The notes under the pieces: model-generated
Databases searched by the model: none
What the model was told of the DNA's origin: nothing
Seen by the model: only the letters and a program-made list of their open reading frames with translations
Made by a program: the position numbers and the translations under genes
In this document: one piece after another, positions 11,922-23,289 of the stretch
Numbering within the stretch: the first letter of the stretch is position 1
How the letters are laid out: each line of letters opens with the position of its first letter
Origin: Corinectria fuckeliana
Lineage: Eukaryota; Ascomycota; Sordariomycetes; Hypocreales; Nectriaceae
Assembly: GCA_019137255.1 (NCBI GenBank)
Contig: WPDH01000223.1
Location: 62,001-126,000 of the forward strand
Reading direction: 5' to 3'
DNA length: 64,000 nt

Positions 11922-13806
11922 GAGCTCTCTCTATAGCCTTCTGACCTTGGTGAGGCATCATCCCATGAAAATCGCGTAGTTGCGCGAGGTAATACACAGG
12001 GCGTTGAGTCGCGCAAGAAGGTCAGCTTTGTGTACACTTAAAGTTGTAAATACCTTCAATTAACAACCTAAGATAAATAGCCCTTTGGCTAACCGGGTTG
12101 TAGTCAAATTGAGCGCTAAAACATAACCTGATATGGGAATGCACAGAGTTAAAGCGTACCTTGCATAAATACACGTTGAAGAGTTGCGGCTAAAATGCAG
12201 TTGCGCGGCTGTTATGGGACTAAAAAGAAATTAACCAATGGACGACCCTTGAAGTGTAAAAAGTGTACGAAAACGAAGACGCGCGGATCGAACATAGCGC
12301 TCACAGATTGTCGAACATATAATACGCATGATTAGAGATATGATACTAAGCATACACATCTAACTATCACGCATACCTGCCGACACTAATGCTCAGCCCC
12401 TCATGCAAATGAACGTCTAATCTACAGTATAGCTGTCCTCTATCATTATAATATCTGCTTGATTGAATCCCTCGAACTCTATCTATCTCTTCAGGCTGCC
12501 TGTAAGGCAGCAGCTCGGCCAGTGATGTTACTACTATTGCTATTATTATTATCCGCTATCACTATTAGCTATCGCTATCATTATCGTCGTCTCTACATAT
12601 CGCTATCGCCATCTCTATCGCTATCGCTATCGCTATCGCTATCGCCGCTGCTGCTGCTATCCAGCTAAACCCCTGAGGGTGGTGGCTCTGCAGGCAAAGA
12701 TCTAGAGTCACATAGTTCGCACTGCAATTCTACTTTCTACACGATGAGGCGTGAGTGAGCTGGAACATCGAACTTCTACGGTTTGAGCAGCATGTCCCGA
12801 GATCAACAGCGTTTCGGTGTTTCTCATCCCTCCAGTAGACTTGGTTGTCAATCATGCGGGATCAGTGAGAAAATCCCGTGGAAGCAAATTCCTTACGCCC
12901 CGGTTATGCTCTTTGCTTATGAGATGTTTCAGATGTGGCTTTTTCCTTGGTTACGAATTGGGAACCGCAGAAGAACAGCTGGTGGTCAAGCAGAGTTTGG
13001 TAACAGCGAGTGTTGAGCGCGTTCTTGAGACCGGGTAACAGGCCACGGGGTTATTAAAACTCCTTCAGACAATTCATGTGATTAAGTCGGACTCGAAAAG
13101 TCGTTTGTCGAGGTATCATGTTCCCTGTCCTCAGTACTGTCGACAGTATCCGGCATCGTAGGGGAACTACTCGCTGCCACTCCAGAAATTGTTGCAACGG
13201 CCATGCAAAACAGGCAACTATAGCCTACGTTACCGATAGTTGCTCTTCGTCTGAGACAAACCAAGTCTAGAGGCTGGATACGCAAAATACGCGATTCCAA
13301 AGGAAGCGCCGGGGAGCAGAGGATGCTTGATTTCGGCTAGCATCTCGTAGGCTGCGGTTTTCCCCGCTCACCTGCGCCCCCTGAGATAAGTTATTTATTA
13401 AGGTGTGCCTCATATATGCATAGATCAAATCCATATTATGGACACTCCTCGAATGGTATGTAATATGTTGATATTGAACAAGGGGTAGCATACTTAAGAC
13501 TATCATTATTTGGCTTTAAATCCTCCTTCCTTGATATCTTAGATACAGAAAGCAATACAGTAAATAATACACAATAACAAAACCCAATAAGTTACTATAC
13601 CTAGTACTATAGAGCATAATATATACTTAAGACTATAGATATATATAAGCATTACATTATATTTAGTCGCAGTCGATGGACCGCATATCCCAACTCCTCC
13701 CGAAAGATTCTGTATCATCGTCCATATCTCAACGGTCCTCGTCCTAGCCATTTCGAATGCGGTGGGCCGACGCCGTCGATTCGGACATACTTGCTTCCCG
13801 ACTCCA
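11922..13806. other. Gene-poor stretch with simple repeats and an A+T-rich patch
   Basis: No protein family is recognisable. Between 12530 and 12660 lies a tract of TAT and CTATCG simple repeats. Around 13540-13660 the sequence becomes A+T-rich with TATATA words, resembling mildly RIP-affected DNA. Short open frames across the simple repeats translate to Ser/Leu or Arg runs and are not real proteins. Confidence 0.55.
12615..12644. repeat. CTATCG hexanucleotide repeat
   Basis: Five perfect CTATCG copies sit inside a longer degenerate tract of CTATC/TATTA words from about 12540, and are followed by a CTG trinucleotide run. It is a simple sequence repeat in a noncoding stretch. Confidence 0.85.
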
Positions 13807-14764
13807 TTAGAACCGAGGGTCATCCTCCTTCTCTTTCAAGTATGCATCAAAATGCTTCATCTTTGTCTCGGCAAGCTGTTCCATCTCCTTCATGTCCAGA
13901 AGAGCCTAAAAGAGAGGCCATCGTCAATGCAGTAGTTCGGTATCAACTGAGCGAGGCGGCGGCGGCCGATAAACCTTTGACGGGCATCTTCCTTGGTTTC
14001 GCAGATGTTCCGTTGGGTGTATAGATGCGTCCACAGCTCATCAGCCCGCTGCCTGAAGTATTCGCTGGAGCGGTTAAACGGCCTGTAGGAGAGCATATGG
14101 GCGGGGAAACCAGTGTCAGCAACGAGATCGTTCATATCGTAAGTCATCGGGCGTCCAGTGATGGCTCACTTGCCCAAGTCCTTAGATATCGCGCCGATGC
14201 TCGTGAACTGCAGCCGGGAGAGTTGCAGCATGTAGTCGGCAATCTGGCTGTAGATTAACTGACCCTCTTTTGGTCAATCTCAGGGTTGAGTATCAACGGC
14301 TCTCGATCGCTCTCTGTCGGCTTCTTTAGAAGATCGTCTAGGCTAATCCCATCCATGAACTCCATGAGTATGCAAGGCGCTAGCTGCCGCGGGCTGTTCT
14401 CGGTCGGACCCCAGGAGTACACATAGGGAAGGGGAATGGTGGTATGCTCTCGAAGGTACTTGAGAACCATGACTTCGTTCTTAACCTTCTCAGCACTCCA
14501 TGGCGAGTACGTGCGGCCGGAAATGGGGAATCGAATGAACACCGAGCGGGCTCTGCCGTCGTCGCTGCCTCCTTCAGGACACTTGATAATGTAGCCGATA
14601 TTGAACGAGCCTTTCAACCAGCAATGGTATTGCCCGGCTCCCTCCCATCTCAGAAGGTCGTTAACGAAGGCCACGATATCGTCTCTTGCCGCCTGGAATT
14701 TCCTGATGAACTGTCGGTGCTCACCGTCGTTGTCGGCCCGAAGGATCTCGTCGTAGTATCCCAT
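13807..14764 (-). pseudogene. Broken APH-family phosphotransferase pseudogene
   Basis: The intact family encodes an aminoglycoside-phosphotransferase-like kinase, common in fungi and of unknown substrate. Here the start (MGYYDEILRAD) and N-lobe are clear, with GSFNIGYIIK, VFIRFPISG, NEVMVLKYLREHTTIPLPYVYSWG and the linker ILMEFMDG. Three lesions follow. First, near 14260 one base is missing, so the expected RVRFIYSQIADYMLQLSRLQF is split between two frames. Second, a TGA falls about 80 nt further on where family members have Trp (K-W-x-x-TGRPMTYDMNDLV). Third, after CIDDGLSFRLF near 13905 the catalytic loop and metal-binding region (family DD-RP-N and D-EFTNAMPA motifs) are missing, and the sequence jumps to the C-terminal piece LLDMKEMEQLAETKMKHFDAYL ending at TAA 13807. 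Without the catalytic core it cannot be an active kinase. It sits among decayed DNA. Confidence 0.8.
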
Positions 14765-16081
14765 TTTCTTCGTTACTTTAGCGTTTGGACGATGAGAAAG
14801 GGTTGAAAATGAATGTGTAGATGAAATTTCAGAAAGAGGAAGTTTGGGAAGTGAGACGGGCTGGAAAGTTGAGAGAGGATCCTTCAACTTATATAATGTA
14901 CGGTAGATACGTACATATCAACCTGACAGGGGCTTGCGCCCCAAGGCTCCTGTTTACATAAGATGGCGAAGGGGGCAGTTTTGATAGATGCAGTTACCAA
15001 TATTCTACGTGTATTCCGCGCCGACAGTTCTAGTCTTAAACCCCTTCGACGGGTTATTTCCAGAGTAACTGATATAAGATGCAGTAGTCGCGAATCCGCG
15101 CGAGTTGTTCACCGAGGAGTTCGTAAGCATAGAGCTGTAACATAGGTTGAGCCACCATCTCGATCGCTGCTAACAACGAACCGCATTCGGAAGATGTACG
15201 ATGTTGGCGGGCTGTCTGCAAGCTTAACGCGAGAACATGTTGCATCGTAATATCTCCAAGGGGGGTAACCACTGGACTCTGCATTTCCAGACCGTTACTA
15301 GGTATTGCGTGAAGTCTCTATTCTGTTACTGCTACCTAGGTCTTAGAAACATAACTGTGGACAGATCACTAGGAATAATCGGAGAACAGCTGGCTTTATC
15401 CCCAAGGAATAAACAAGACCAAAGCTCGGCGCTTCTGCCGGAATGCATCTACCTGGTAGATAATGATCACGCATGGAGGGTGAATTGGAACAAGCATTTG
15501 GAGAAGGACTCCCCACGCACCGCAAGTCCCCCCTTGGTCTAATTTGTTCATTAGAGTCCAAAATGATCCTCAGCCTCATCAACACGACTCCATGCCACAA
15601 TCTTCCCTCAGCAGACATCAGCACCGTGAGCGTTCATTACATCGAGGAGATATCTGGCGGATGCGGGGACCGTCTCCCTGTTGACTCGCCGGAACGACGC
15701 GCGATTAGTCGTGCACCTTGACCCATCACCCGGTGGTAACTTGATTCAAGATTCCTTCATCTGAAACAGCGCGTGCATTGCCGAAGACTACGAGGGGGAA
15801 GCAACTTCGGCCAGATCCTAGACGCCATCGTCGGTGCTGGAAGACAAACCTTTGATCAACTTGCCCCGCCTCCCGTCGTTTCGACCTCGGCGCCGTCCAA
15901 TCTCCATTTTCTTCTTTTCCCAGACGAGTTCGTCTTTCGTTTTCGGACTCTGCGCCAAGAGAACTCACCACCCTGTCGAACATCCCTCCGTGTGCCGAAG
16001 CTCCTTGGTCTGGTGCAGACTCCAGATGATGGGAGAATCACTGGAACAACACATTCCCTCCCCAGAAACCCGAGCACTCAC
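14765..16081. other. No supported gene
   Basis: The promoter side of the broken APH gene and about 1.2 kb beyond it. Several frames of 60-110 codons are open on both strands, but none carries a motif I recognise and they overlap one another. No tRNA-like A and B boxes are seen. Confidence 0.5.
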
Positions 16082-16576
16082 CTAGCGAATGCGACTTAAT
16101 CCATCACACGATGTGTATATTCCGTAGAGTAAAAGAAGATGAGATGATTGCGTGAACCTCGGCTTGATATCGACCACTACCATCAAAGAAGAAGTGGGGA
16201 GGCCAGTGTCACCCCTCGTGAAATATATTGCATCATCCCAAGACAAAGACGGATAGATCGGAAGAATTGGCCATTTATTGCACGTTTCATGCAGTCGTAA
16301 AAGCAGGTCGTGCAACCCAGGCCAACGTACGACGCAGAAAAGGCAACCCTCACGGGCACCGGCGCTCCGACAATTTCCTATGGATGCACCCGCGTGATAC
16401 AGCGATCGTCCGGGTAGATCTCTCCAGATTGGCCACCGTGGGGCTGGTTCCAGAAGCCGGCCGGCCCGGGCCGGAAGCGGAACGGGGACGGCGGGGTCCG
16501 GGGCATTGTGAAGCGTGCGACAATGATCCAAGGTGTGCTTCTCTATTTCAAGGCTCGAGTCGAGGGGTGATGTCAT
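16082..16576 (-). CDS. Doubtful: possible N-terminal fragment of a HET-like protein
   Basis: One frame of 164 codons, MTSPLDSSLEIEKHTLDHC at its start. It contains SAGAREGCLFCVV, SLSWDDAIYF and a hydrophobic stretch ending LLLLYGIYTSCDG. The spacing of SA-x-x-GC-x-x-C, an aromatic/acidic segment and a final L-x-x-YT-type motif loosely resembles the N-terminus of fungal heterokaryon-incompatibility (HET) proteins. The middle is Pro/Arg-rich and G+C-rich and could be chance, and the HET domain proper is absent. It may be a relic or no gene at all. It lies in the accessory stretch next to a proven pseudogene, which makes a relic believable. Confidence 0.25.
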   Translation of the reverse strand: MTSPLDSSLEIEKHTLDHCRTLHNAPDPAVPVPLPARAGRLLEPAPRWPIWRDLPGRSLYHAGASIGNCRSAGAREGCLFCVVRWPGLHDLLLRLHETCNKWPILPIYPSLSWDDAIYFTRGDTGLPTSSLMVVVDIKPRFTQSSHLLLLYGIYTSCDGLSRIR

Positions 16577-17108
16577 GGAAGCGGCAATGCGGCATTAGAC
16601 CTCGGGACTTGCATGTCGCAAGACTCGTCTTGCGCCTTCTCATTTCTCAAAGGGCTTTTGTTAATCAGCCACCTTCGACACCTTTGTAAAGGCGTGGCGT
16701 TTCTTTCTTTCTTTGTTCTACAAGTCACAGCCATGATGGACGCGAAAGACCCGAGTAACATTATTGAAGCTAATGAGGTGGGTCGAGTAGGCCAAGTTAC
16801 AGTACTTCCTTCAAATGCGTGCTGGTAAAAACGACGCCTACATGACTTCGGTTTAGACAGCCAGCAGATCTCCGAAGGGCGCTGCCGATGGTATTTAGCA
16901 AAAGCCGCTTAAGCAGGATAAATTATTTTTAGAGAAATCCTGGAGTTTTACCCCGTTTATATACTATGCTCGGGGTATCTGTATGTGGGTATTGACAAAG
17001 GTGAGGGTGAGGGCTATGTACATCCGATGGTAGTTCCCTCCCCAAAAGAAAAAACTCCAACAACGCCCAAAGCAAAAAGTCCAAGATCGGGGCAATGAGA
17101 TTGGGATT
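16577..17108. other. Noncoding spacer upstream of the carbonic anhydrase stop
   Basis: No gene is seen. The right half should contain the 3' untranslated region of the carbonic anhydrase gene, including an A-rich tract around 17040-17070. Confidence 0.55.
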
Positions 17109-17827
17109 TTAAACCTGCTCGATCCTGCCCGTCTTCACGTCGTAGATGTATCCCGAGATGGGCACGTTCAGGATGAGGGGGCTTTTCTTCAGCAGCTGGA
17201 CGTCGTCGAGAACGCTCTGCCGCAAGTCGTTGAAGGGCAGGAAGGACATGTGGTCGACGTCTTCGTTGAGTTCCTTGCGGACCTTGGATCGGAATTCCGA
17301 GTCGGAGAACTTTTGCATTCCACACCCGGTCTACTGTGGTTAGCAGGATAATGGCAATGGAAAGCAGGCGGGCGGGAAGCAGACGAGAGACTTGGGCTTA
17401 CATGGTGCAGGACGATGATCTCGCGGGTCCCGAGGAGCTGCTGCGAGATTAGGATAGATCTCATGGCTTCCACAGCGCGACCTCCGGCCTAAACCCGCGC
17501 CAGCTAATCAGCAAAGAACCGTTCCTGAAGCAATCCCCAACGTTGCATTCCGACAATCAGCAGCACTTACGTTCCGGATCACGTGTGCGTCGCCCAGCTC
17601 GAGCCCCAGGGCCTTAGCGGGATCTAATCTGGCGTCCATGCATGTCACGACCAGCACCTTGCTGGGACCCCGTCAGCCCCTTGATCCCAGGATATCTGTT
17701 ATGCTCTTTCGAGATGGGGCCATAGCTACCGACGCGGCGGAGAAGGCAGGTTGGCCCCGGTGAAGCTCTCCGCGTATTCCTGGTTTGCTAGTTCGAGCTC
17801 GGGGGCGATGGAGACGAGGACGGCCAT
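17109..17827 (-). CDS. Beta-class carbonic anhydrase, short form
   Basis: Four exons (17730-17827, 17571-17661, 17402-17488, 17109-17330) give a 165-aa protein. The zinc-site motifs are present: TCMDARLD supplies Cys40 and the Asp42-Arg44 dyad, and HHTGCGMQ supplies His92 and Cys95. The HTGC motif is cut by intron 3. AHVIRNAGG, AMRSILISQQLLGT and the C-terminal VPISGYIYDVKTGRIEQV are typical of the compact beta enzymes. It should interconvert CO2 and bicarbonate in the cytosol, since no targeting sequence is visible. Intron 1 has a GTAGCT donor and was placed by keeping the RRKVLVVTCMD frame. Intron 3 uses a CAGTAG acceptor. The gene lies downstream of, and on the same strand as, the MFS transporter, 644 nt away; there is no evidence of co-transcription. 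Confidence 0.87.
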
Positions 17828-18471
17828 GGCAGAAGACGAGGTTCACTTGATTCGGGATGTGATCTATCAATCGCAGCTGAGGAGTTGGGCATCGCTCCCC
17901 GCGTCCCGCCCAGGGTTCTTATCCTTCTCCCAGCCCGTCAAGGAAAAAGCACCTACGGCGTTCCGCTGACCCGGTTGTGTGTCGAATGAGGGCGCGGCGA
18001 CGTCCGACGCCAGCCTTAACCCCTCACCACATCGGGATGCCTCCAGACGACGATTGGCTGGCACCGGGCTGATCTGTACCGGTCGTCGTCCCAGATCATG
18101 CCATGGGGGTGCCTGCCGCATGCATTCGTGGGCCTAGATCATATGCGTGCAACAACCACCAGGACGCGTATATCTAGACACTCGCACCGCATCGCGCCAT
18201 GGACTTCGGCGACAGCCTCAACCCCCGACCACTTGCACGACCGAGGAGGGAGGTGGAAGTGTTGAGATTGGCCAGCGCCTCCCAGATCATACCTGTCGTG
18301 TAGGCTACGGCCCGGCTCCATCAGCAGTCGTTTCAAACCCCGAACCGGCTAGGACCCGGGATCACACTGACGCGGAGAAGGTGAGGCGCAAGGAGCGGAG
18401 CAAATTAAAGAGCAGGCTAACAGCCAGGGACGACGTTGCATGCTTCCCTTGGCGTCTGGGGAAGCTCGACG
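17828..18471. other. Promoter of the carbonic anhydrase gene and 3' end of the MFS gene
   Basis: The 644-nt spacer lies between two tandem minus-strand genes. Frames here are short and lack known motifs. No RNA gene is seen. Confidence 0.6.
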
Positions 18472-20533
18472 TTAGTGCGCAAACCGAAAGTCCAGCCGCT
18501 TGTTCCCCTCGTCGGCCGTGGTATCGAGGTAATGCTGCTTCTGCGCGTCCGACATGGCGCCCCATCTCTGCTCCCTGGCCCTGTTTCGCCACATATAGTA
18601 CGCCTTCACCAGCAGATACAGAGCTATGTTCATGCAGGCGATCGCGATGAGTCTCCGGTTCCCCCGCCGGTAGCGGGGCTTGTCATCGGCCCGGTAGATG
18701 TTGGACGCCATGATGCCGGCGGTCTGCACGCACATGTTGTACAGAGCCGCGGATACCGTGCGTAGCCGAACGGCGTTGGAGTTCCGCGAGTTCCAGCTCA
18801 CCTGGATGGCGTGGGCTAGCATGGCGGGTTAGTGGTGAAGTTGATAAGATGCGCGAACCGAGGCTGGCCTTACGAGACGGGTACGCGAGCAGGAGCGTCA
18901 ACATCCCCCACGCAACCCACCGGTTGATCTGAGCAAGATCTACGGCGTACAGAAATACGAGGAACGGGAGCGCCCAGATCTGAGATATCATGGCAGTCAG
19001 AGCCCTTTCGTCGAAAAGCTCCGACAGGTACGTGATTCCCATGATGGTGCACATGGTCAGGAACATGGTCGGGACCGTCAGTATGTTGGTGACGACGGTG
19101 CTGAATCCGAGGTCGCGGAGAAGCAGGGTGAGATATTGCTTCGGGGGCACGACTGGCTGCTCCCAGAACAGGCCAAGTATGTAAAGTGGCCAGAGGTCAT
19201 AGTCAAGGAGGCTCCGGATCAGCAGCGTCGGGGTAATGGGCTGCCGGTTGTGCATGTCTCCTTTGCTCGGGTCGTCTCGGATGACCCGGTTGACCATTAT
19301 TACTTCTTCTCTGCTTGATATTAGTAGATTCTAGAGCCAATCGCACCACGGTGCTGAAATACCTTTTGCTAAACCATCCATTCTCGCCTCGAAACCAGTT
19401 CGCAGTCTGAGTCGGACCTGGCGGCATGAAGCCGAAGGCAAGCATACCCACAGAGAATGTCAAGACCCCCTGGTACCTAGTGTCAGCCATGAGTCTAATC
19501 AAGCTATTCTCCTCTTACTGCTTACTTCGATCAAGAAAAGCCAACGCCATCCTTCCAGGCCGCACAGTCCACGGAGCTGTAAAAGGCCCGCGGCGAGGAA
19601 CCCGGCGACAATGTCAGAGAATGACATGGCCGCCCAGAAGAGGGCGAGTCGCAACGATAGTTCGTGGGCTTTGTAGAAGTAGCTGAGATATAGGATTATC
19701 TACCAGGATAAGCTTGTACTCGCCCATCACGTCCAATGTTGGTGAACTTACGTCGGGGATGAAGCCACCCTCGCAAATAGCCAACAGCACGCGGGTGATG
19801 AGAAAAGTGGCCTTGTCTTTCAGCCAAAACTGGCTGATTGACACGACGCTCCAGAGACACATTTGCATGGGGATCCATCGGTCCGGGCCGACCCATTTAC
19901 TCAACACTTGCGATGGTAGCTCAGCGCAGAGGAACGCCAGCTTGAAGAGCGTGTTTCCGAGATTGTAGTCTGAAGCATACCATTAGTAAGTCCTCGGGCG
20001 AGCAGAGTTAGTGCGCTACTACCATTGGTGTCGAGGCCGAGATCTGACAAGAAGTTGTCCGAGAGGGCCTGAGTGAGGTTGGCTCGGTCAAGTTGCAGAG
20101 CCATGAAAGTGACACAAGCAAAGACCATGATGCGGAGATCAATCTTCCTGACCAGTCTGTGTTCTTCGTTCCAGGTCCACCGAGCCGAAGGATCAAACCG
20201 ATGGATATTCTCCCAGTCTGCGCGGGGCTCATATCTCTTGGCAAGTACGGGGTCGTCATAGACGGACGCCTGCGTCGCAACGGCCTCTCCGTCAAAACCT
20301 CGGGCGCTCTGCCACCAAGAACGCTTCTCATCTAGCGGTTCGCCCAGCGGAGCAGTTCCCGGGACTCTGGCGACTGATGCGGACGGTGATTTCTGGTCGC
20401 TGCCGAGGAGTGGGATCTCGTCTTCGTTGAACTGTGCCCAGGACGTGCTGCTGGACGGGTCTGTGCCTTCATCCTCGGGTCCATTTGCTGGGATCGGTTG
20501 GCGTTTACGCCACGATGAGAAGAGAAATGCCAT
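18472..20533 (-). CDS. MFS transporter, allantoate permease (Dal5/ACS) family
   Basis: Six exons (20023-20533, 19752-19969, 19526-19699, 19363-19469, 18874-19310, 18472-18815) keep frame throughout and encode 596 aa. The family marks include RKIDLRIMVFACVTFMALQLDRANLTQAL in TM1, the loop WVGPDRWIPMQMCLWS, ICEGGFIPD, and the late block PSPHAIQVSWNSRNSNAVRLRTVSAALYNM with NIYRADDKPRYRRGN. About 12 hydrophobic segments are visible. Family members carry anionic solutes such as allantoate, nicotinate or biotin precursors with protons at the plasma membrane; the substrate here is unknown. The N-terminus before TM1 is long (about 130 residues), Ser/Pro-rich and cytosolic. All introns are GT-AG with short branch-to-acceptor distances. 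Confidence 0.87.
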
Positions 20534-21314
20534 GGTCTGGTCGACGAGTACCGATTATAGACTTGTTGCAACACTGCTTTGCTCATTTAAAGCCCTGGGC
20601 AAGAGTACGCGCAAGAGCCACTGGACGCGGAGACGCCCAGGTGACCGAGTGCTGTCCCGAGCACGACATCGAGTATTGCAACGCGTTCCCCGCTTGTTGC
20701 TTAAAGCAGCTGCTCAAACGAGCAAAGATTAGATGGTTTCGAGGAGTCTGATTGGTAGATGGAGACGTGTTTTGAGACAGAGGCTCAGATGAGCTTTTCT
20801 AAACGTCGCGATATTTTCGTGATTTAAGGCGTGGATGACGCCTTGTAGTTCAAGTGATGCTGTCAGCGGTCTTATCGCCGGAGCACGCAACTACGATTGG
20901 ATCACGCGGCGTGAGAGCAGTACTCAACTGTTCAGTTTAGCCTGTGATAGAAAGATATATATTTAAAAAATCTTGGCGGGAGAATTTAGCTGGATTTCTA
21001 TGCTCAAGTCAGGTGTCAAGCCTATTCACTCTCAAGGCCGCCTCTAGCGATTCCACGTGTGTTATCCCTGGTGCACCAAGTCTTAATGCGCCAGGTATAA
21101 GATACGGCATTCGTTCTGGAGCATATCTCGGTTGAACCAAAGGGCAAAGATAATAGGACCAGCCTTGATGGCAGCGTCGGTGGCCTCCGGGCCGTTGACG
21201 GTAGTCGTGGGAGGATCATATTCCTTCAGCTGTAGTGGCCTCGGCCGTAGTGGTCTCGGCTGTGGTAGTCCCAGTTGTGATAGTAGACCACCACGTCGAT
21301 GTTGCCTTTGTGGT
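20534..21314. other. Noncoding spacer, MFS promoter side
   Basis: No supported gene. A repetitive GGCCGTAGTGGTCTCGG-like stretch near 21235-21275 gives Thr/Ala- or Tyr/His-rich translations in different frames and lies just after the stop of the 2EXR gene. Confidence 0.5.
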
Positions 21315-22310
21315 TCAAAAGTATTCGCAGGCCAAAACCGCAAAGGCAAAAGAGATGGCCTCATTCCTTCGTTCTTCTATAACATCTCCCAATTCCATGA
21401 TGAACTCGGAGCAGCTCTCAGAATCCCCAAGCCCATCCTCAAACAGGTGGTTCCACTGAGAGTCGGTTCCGCACTCGGATCCCAGTACCTCGACAAATCG
21501 ACAGTCTTGCTGGGAGAACACCCTTCCGCCTTGTCTTTTAAGCTGTTCCTTGGTGGGTGCGTAAGGCCTTCGTTTTATTCTGTAGTCGATGAACCAAACG
21601 GTGTCCAGCGTGTCGAACTCAAACGACGCCTCCGTGAAGAACTCCACAATCCTCGAGTCTTGAATGCCCATCTCAATGTACCATGCTGGATTATACTGCA
21701 AGGCGATGTGCTGCAGTCCTCGAAACCCCCAGTATGACGACCCGATTACCCTACTGCTGTTGAGCCATGCCCACTCAACGTTCTCAAGTTTATACGGCTG
21801 GAGGTAGAACAGATCTCGGTGTGGGAAGACGGTGAAGTAGCGATCCGGCATACCGTTTCCAGTAAAACATCCGGTTGCTGGCATTTCGAGCTCTGCGTCT
21901 TGGTACTCGCGACGCAGGAGGCGCATTCCTCTGAGATGGTGGCGATCTTTCCGGACTGCGTTCCAGTGTCGGCTATCGAACCTGCTTTCTAAGACACGTC
22001 TTGAGTCTCTGCATACGGTCCAGAGGCCCCCGTCGATGAGGTACGTCGATGGATTGTGGCACATGCACAAAGTGCCAACTCCGGCTGTGTTTGACTCGTC
22101 GAGTTTTGGTCGGCATAAAAAGATTGCCAAATACATGTGAGAACCAAGCTGGAAGAATATGGCATCTTTCCTGTTGTTGAGGCGGTCCTTTTCTTTGTTG
22201 CAGATCTTGAAGGTGTGGACTCCTGGGCCGTCGGGTCGGACCGCGAGGTTCCATATCACATCCCTCAGCTCAGGTGGGAGCCGGTTGAAGAGGTGAAACG
22301 TCTCCGGCAT
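21315..22310 (-). CDS. 2EXR-type (F-box-like) fungal protein
   Basis: The protein is 331 aa from the first ATG. Its N-terminus, ETFHLFNRLPPELRDVIWNLAVRP, is the signature of the fungal 2EXR family, an F-box-like helix followed by a variable body. Also visible are LWTVCRDSRRVLESRF, a second typical block, and EWAWLNSSRVIG. The family is large and expanded in Pezizomycotina, and its molecular function is largely unknown. The frame is open further upstream but has no earlier ATG. It is intronless as read. The stop follows VLACEYF; a Tyr/His-rich segment in another frame just beyond may be chance. Its promoter side faces the 3' end of RPL10. Confidence 0.75.
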   Translation of the reverse strand: MPETFHLFNRLPPELRDVIWNLAVRPDGPGVHTFKICNKEKDRLNNRKDAIFFQLGSHMYLAIFLCRPKLDESNTAGVGTLCMCHNPSTYLIDGGLWTVCRDSRRVLESRFDSRHWNAVRKDRHHLRGMRLLRREYQDAELEMPATGCFTGNGMPDRYFTVFPHRDLFYLQPYKLENVEWAWLNSSRVIGSSYWGFRGLQHIALQYNPAWYIEMGIQDSRIVEFFTEASFEFDTLDTVWFIDYRIKRRPYAPTKEQLKRQGGRVFSQQDCRFVEVLGSECGTDSQWNHLFEDGLGDSESCSEFIMELGDVIEERRNEAISFAFAVLACEYF

Positions 22311-23289
22311 TTGTGCGGGTTGCCAAATGGTGAAAGGGAATATTTCGAGCGTTCGTTGGACGTAGGATGCGTTTGGAAGTAACGCGTCTGAATTTGGGTT
22401 GTTTGGAGTGTGTGCAAGTGTATAATATAGTAGGGAGGCCGAGGAACGCGTGGTGTTGGAACCTTGCTCCTTTATCAATAGACCGACAGCTGCGGGCAGT
22501 TGTTAGGAACCAGGAGTTCGCGGGGACGAGAGTTGCCTAAGGACTTAGGTACCTGCCTAAGTATTTAGATGGCACTTCGATCATATTGTCATGGCTGCAA
22601 ACCGCGCGAGTTTGCGTAGACATTTTTTCGATTGAAGTCATAAAAAGTGTTTGCTCAATCAATCATGCAGGAAACAGCAACTCACCGATGCTAGGATGAA
22701 CACATTAACGGGGGGGGTTCCAAGAGGAAATGCCCCATATGCAACTTGCTAGGCATGTTCCCAACTTCTAACGCAGATGTATCAGTAATGAGGATTTAGA
22801 GAACCACGAATACACCGCGTCCATTGGAGCTTAAGTCAGTCCCCTGGGCCTTCAGAGAACCCCATATTCACGGCCTCCAAAGCCAGACCTTTGTTCGTCC
22901 AAAGACGGCGTACCTAAATTCGCGGAGTAACGTACGCAGTACGCCAGCAGACAACACGTCAGTCCTCTACTCAGACTGTACCTGCTCACCTCTTAAGGCG
23001 GAGACAACCGACGGCATAACCACTACATCGTGCGCTTCGTTGTGTATATTGATTTGGCGATTGTCGTTGAGCTAGAAGAGTGCAGTAGACCAAAGGTTAT
23101 CACAACGAAACTATCACACTGGGAAGCACTGATAGGAATCAAAAAGACTAGGTATACGAGGATAGAACATGACGATTCTGAACGCAACATTTGAATTTGC
23201 CGAATCGAAACCTTCTAACTCGAGAAGTCCTTTATTTGACATGCCATTTTGACGCCAGCCTAAAACCCAGATGCTACCGCAACCATTAT
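22311..23289. other. Noncoding spacer between the 2EXR gene and RPL10
   Basis: About 1 kb with no supported gene. It contains a GGACTTAGGTACCTGCCTAAG word near 22540-22561, one of the dispersed TACCT-type motifs, and a run of eight G residues near 22711. It is probably the promoter of the 2EXR gene plus the 3' region of RPL10. Confidence 0.55.

Noticed and set aside
12270..12320. GTTCGATCC-like B box on the minus strand near 12285 (tRNA candidate)
   Set aside because: No A box at the right distance and no cloverleaf stems can be drawn. The same holds for GGTTCGA words near 27775 and 28328.
12459..12668. 69-codon frame with a Ser/Leu repeat tail
   Set aside because: It is a translation of the CTATCG simple repeat; no family match or promoter context supports a gene.
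15054..15284. Minus-strand 76-codon frame with a helical, protein-like composition
   Set aside because: It has no recognised motif, no flanking exons that extend it, and no start context. It may be chance or part of a decayed gene.
21235..21314. Tyr/His-rich segment (VVVYYHNWDYHSRDHYGRG) just after the 2EXR stop in another frame
   Set aside because: A C-terminal exon was considered, but no donor/acceptor pair joins it cleanly, and the DNA here is an imperfect GGCCGTAGTGGTCTC repeat that gives patterned peptides in every frame.
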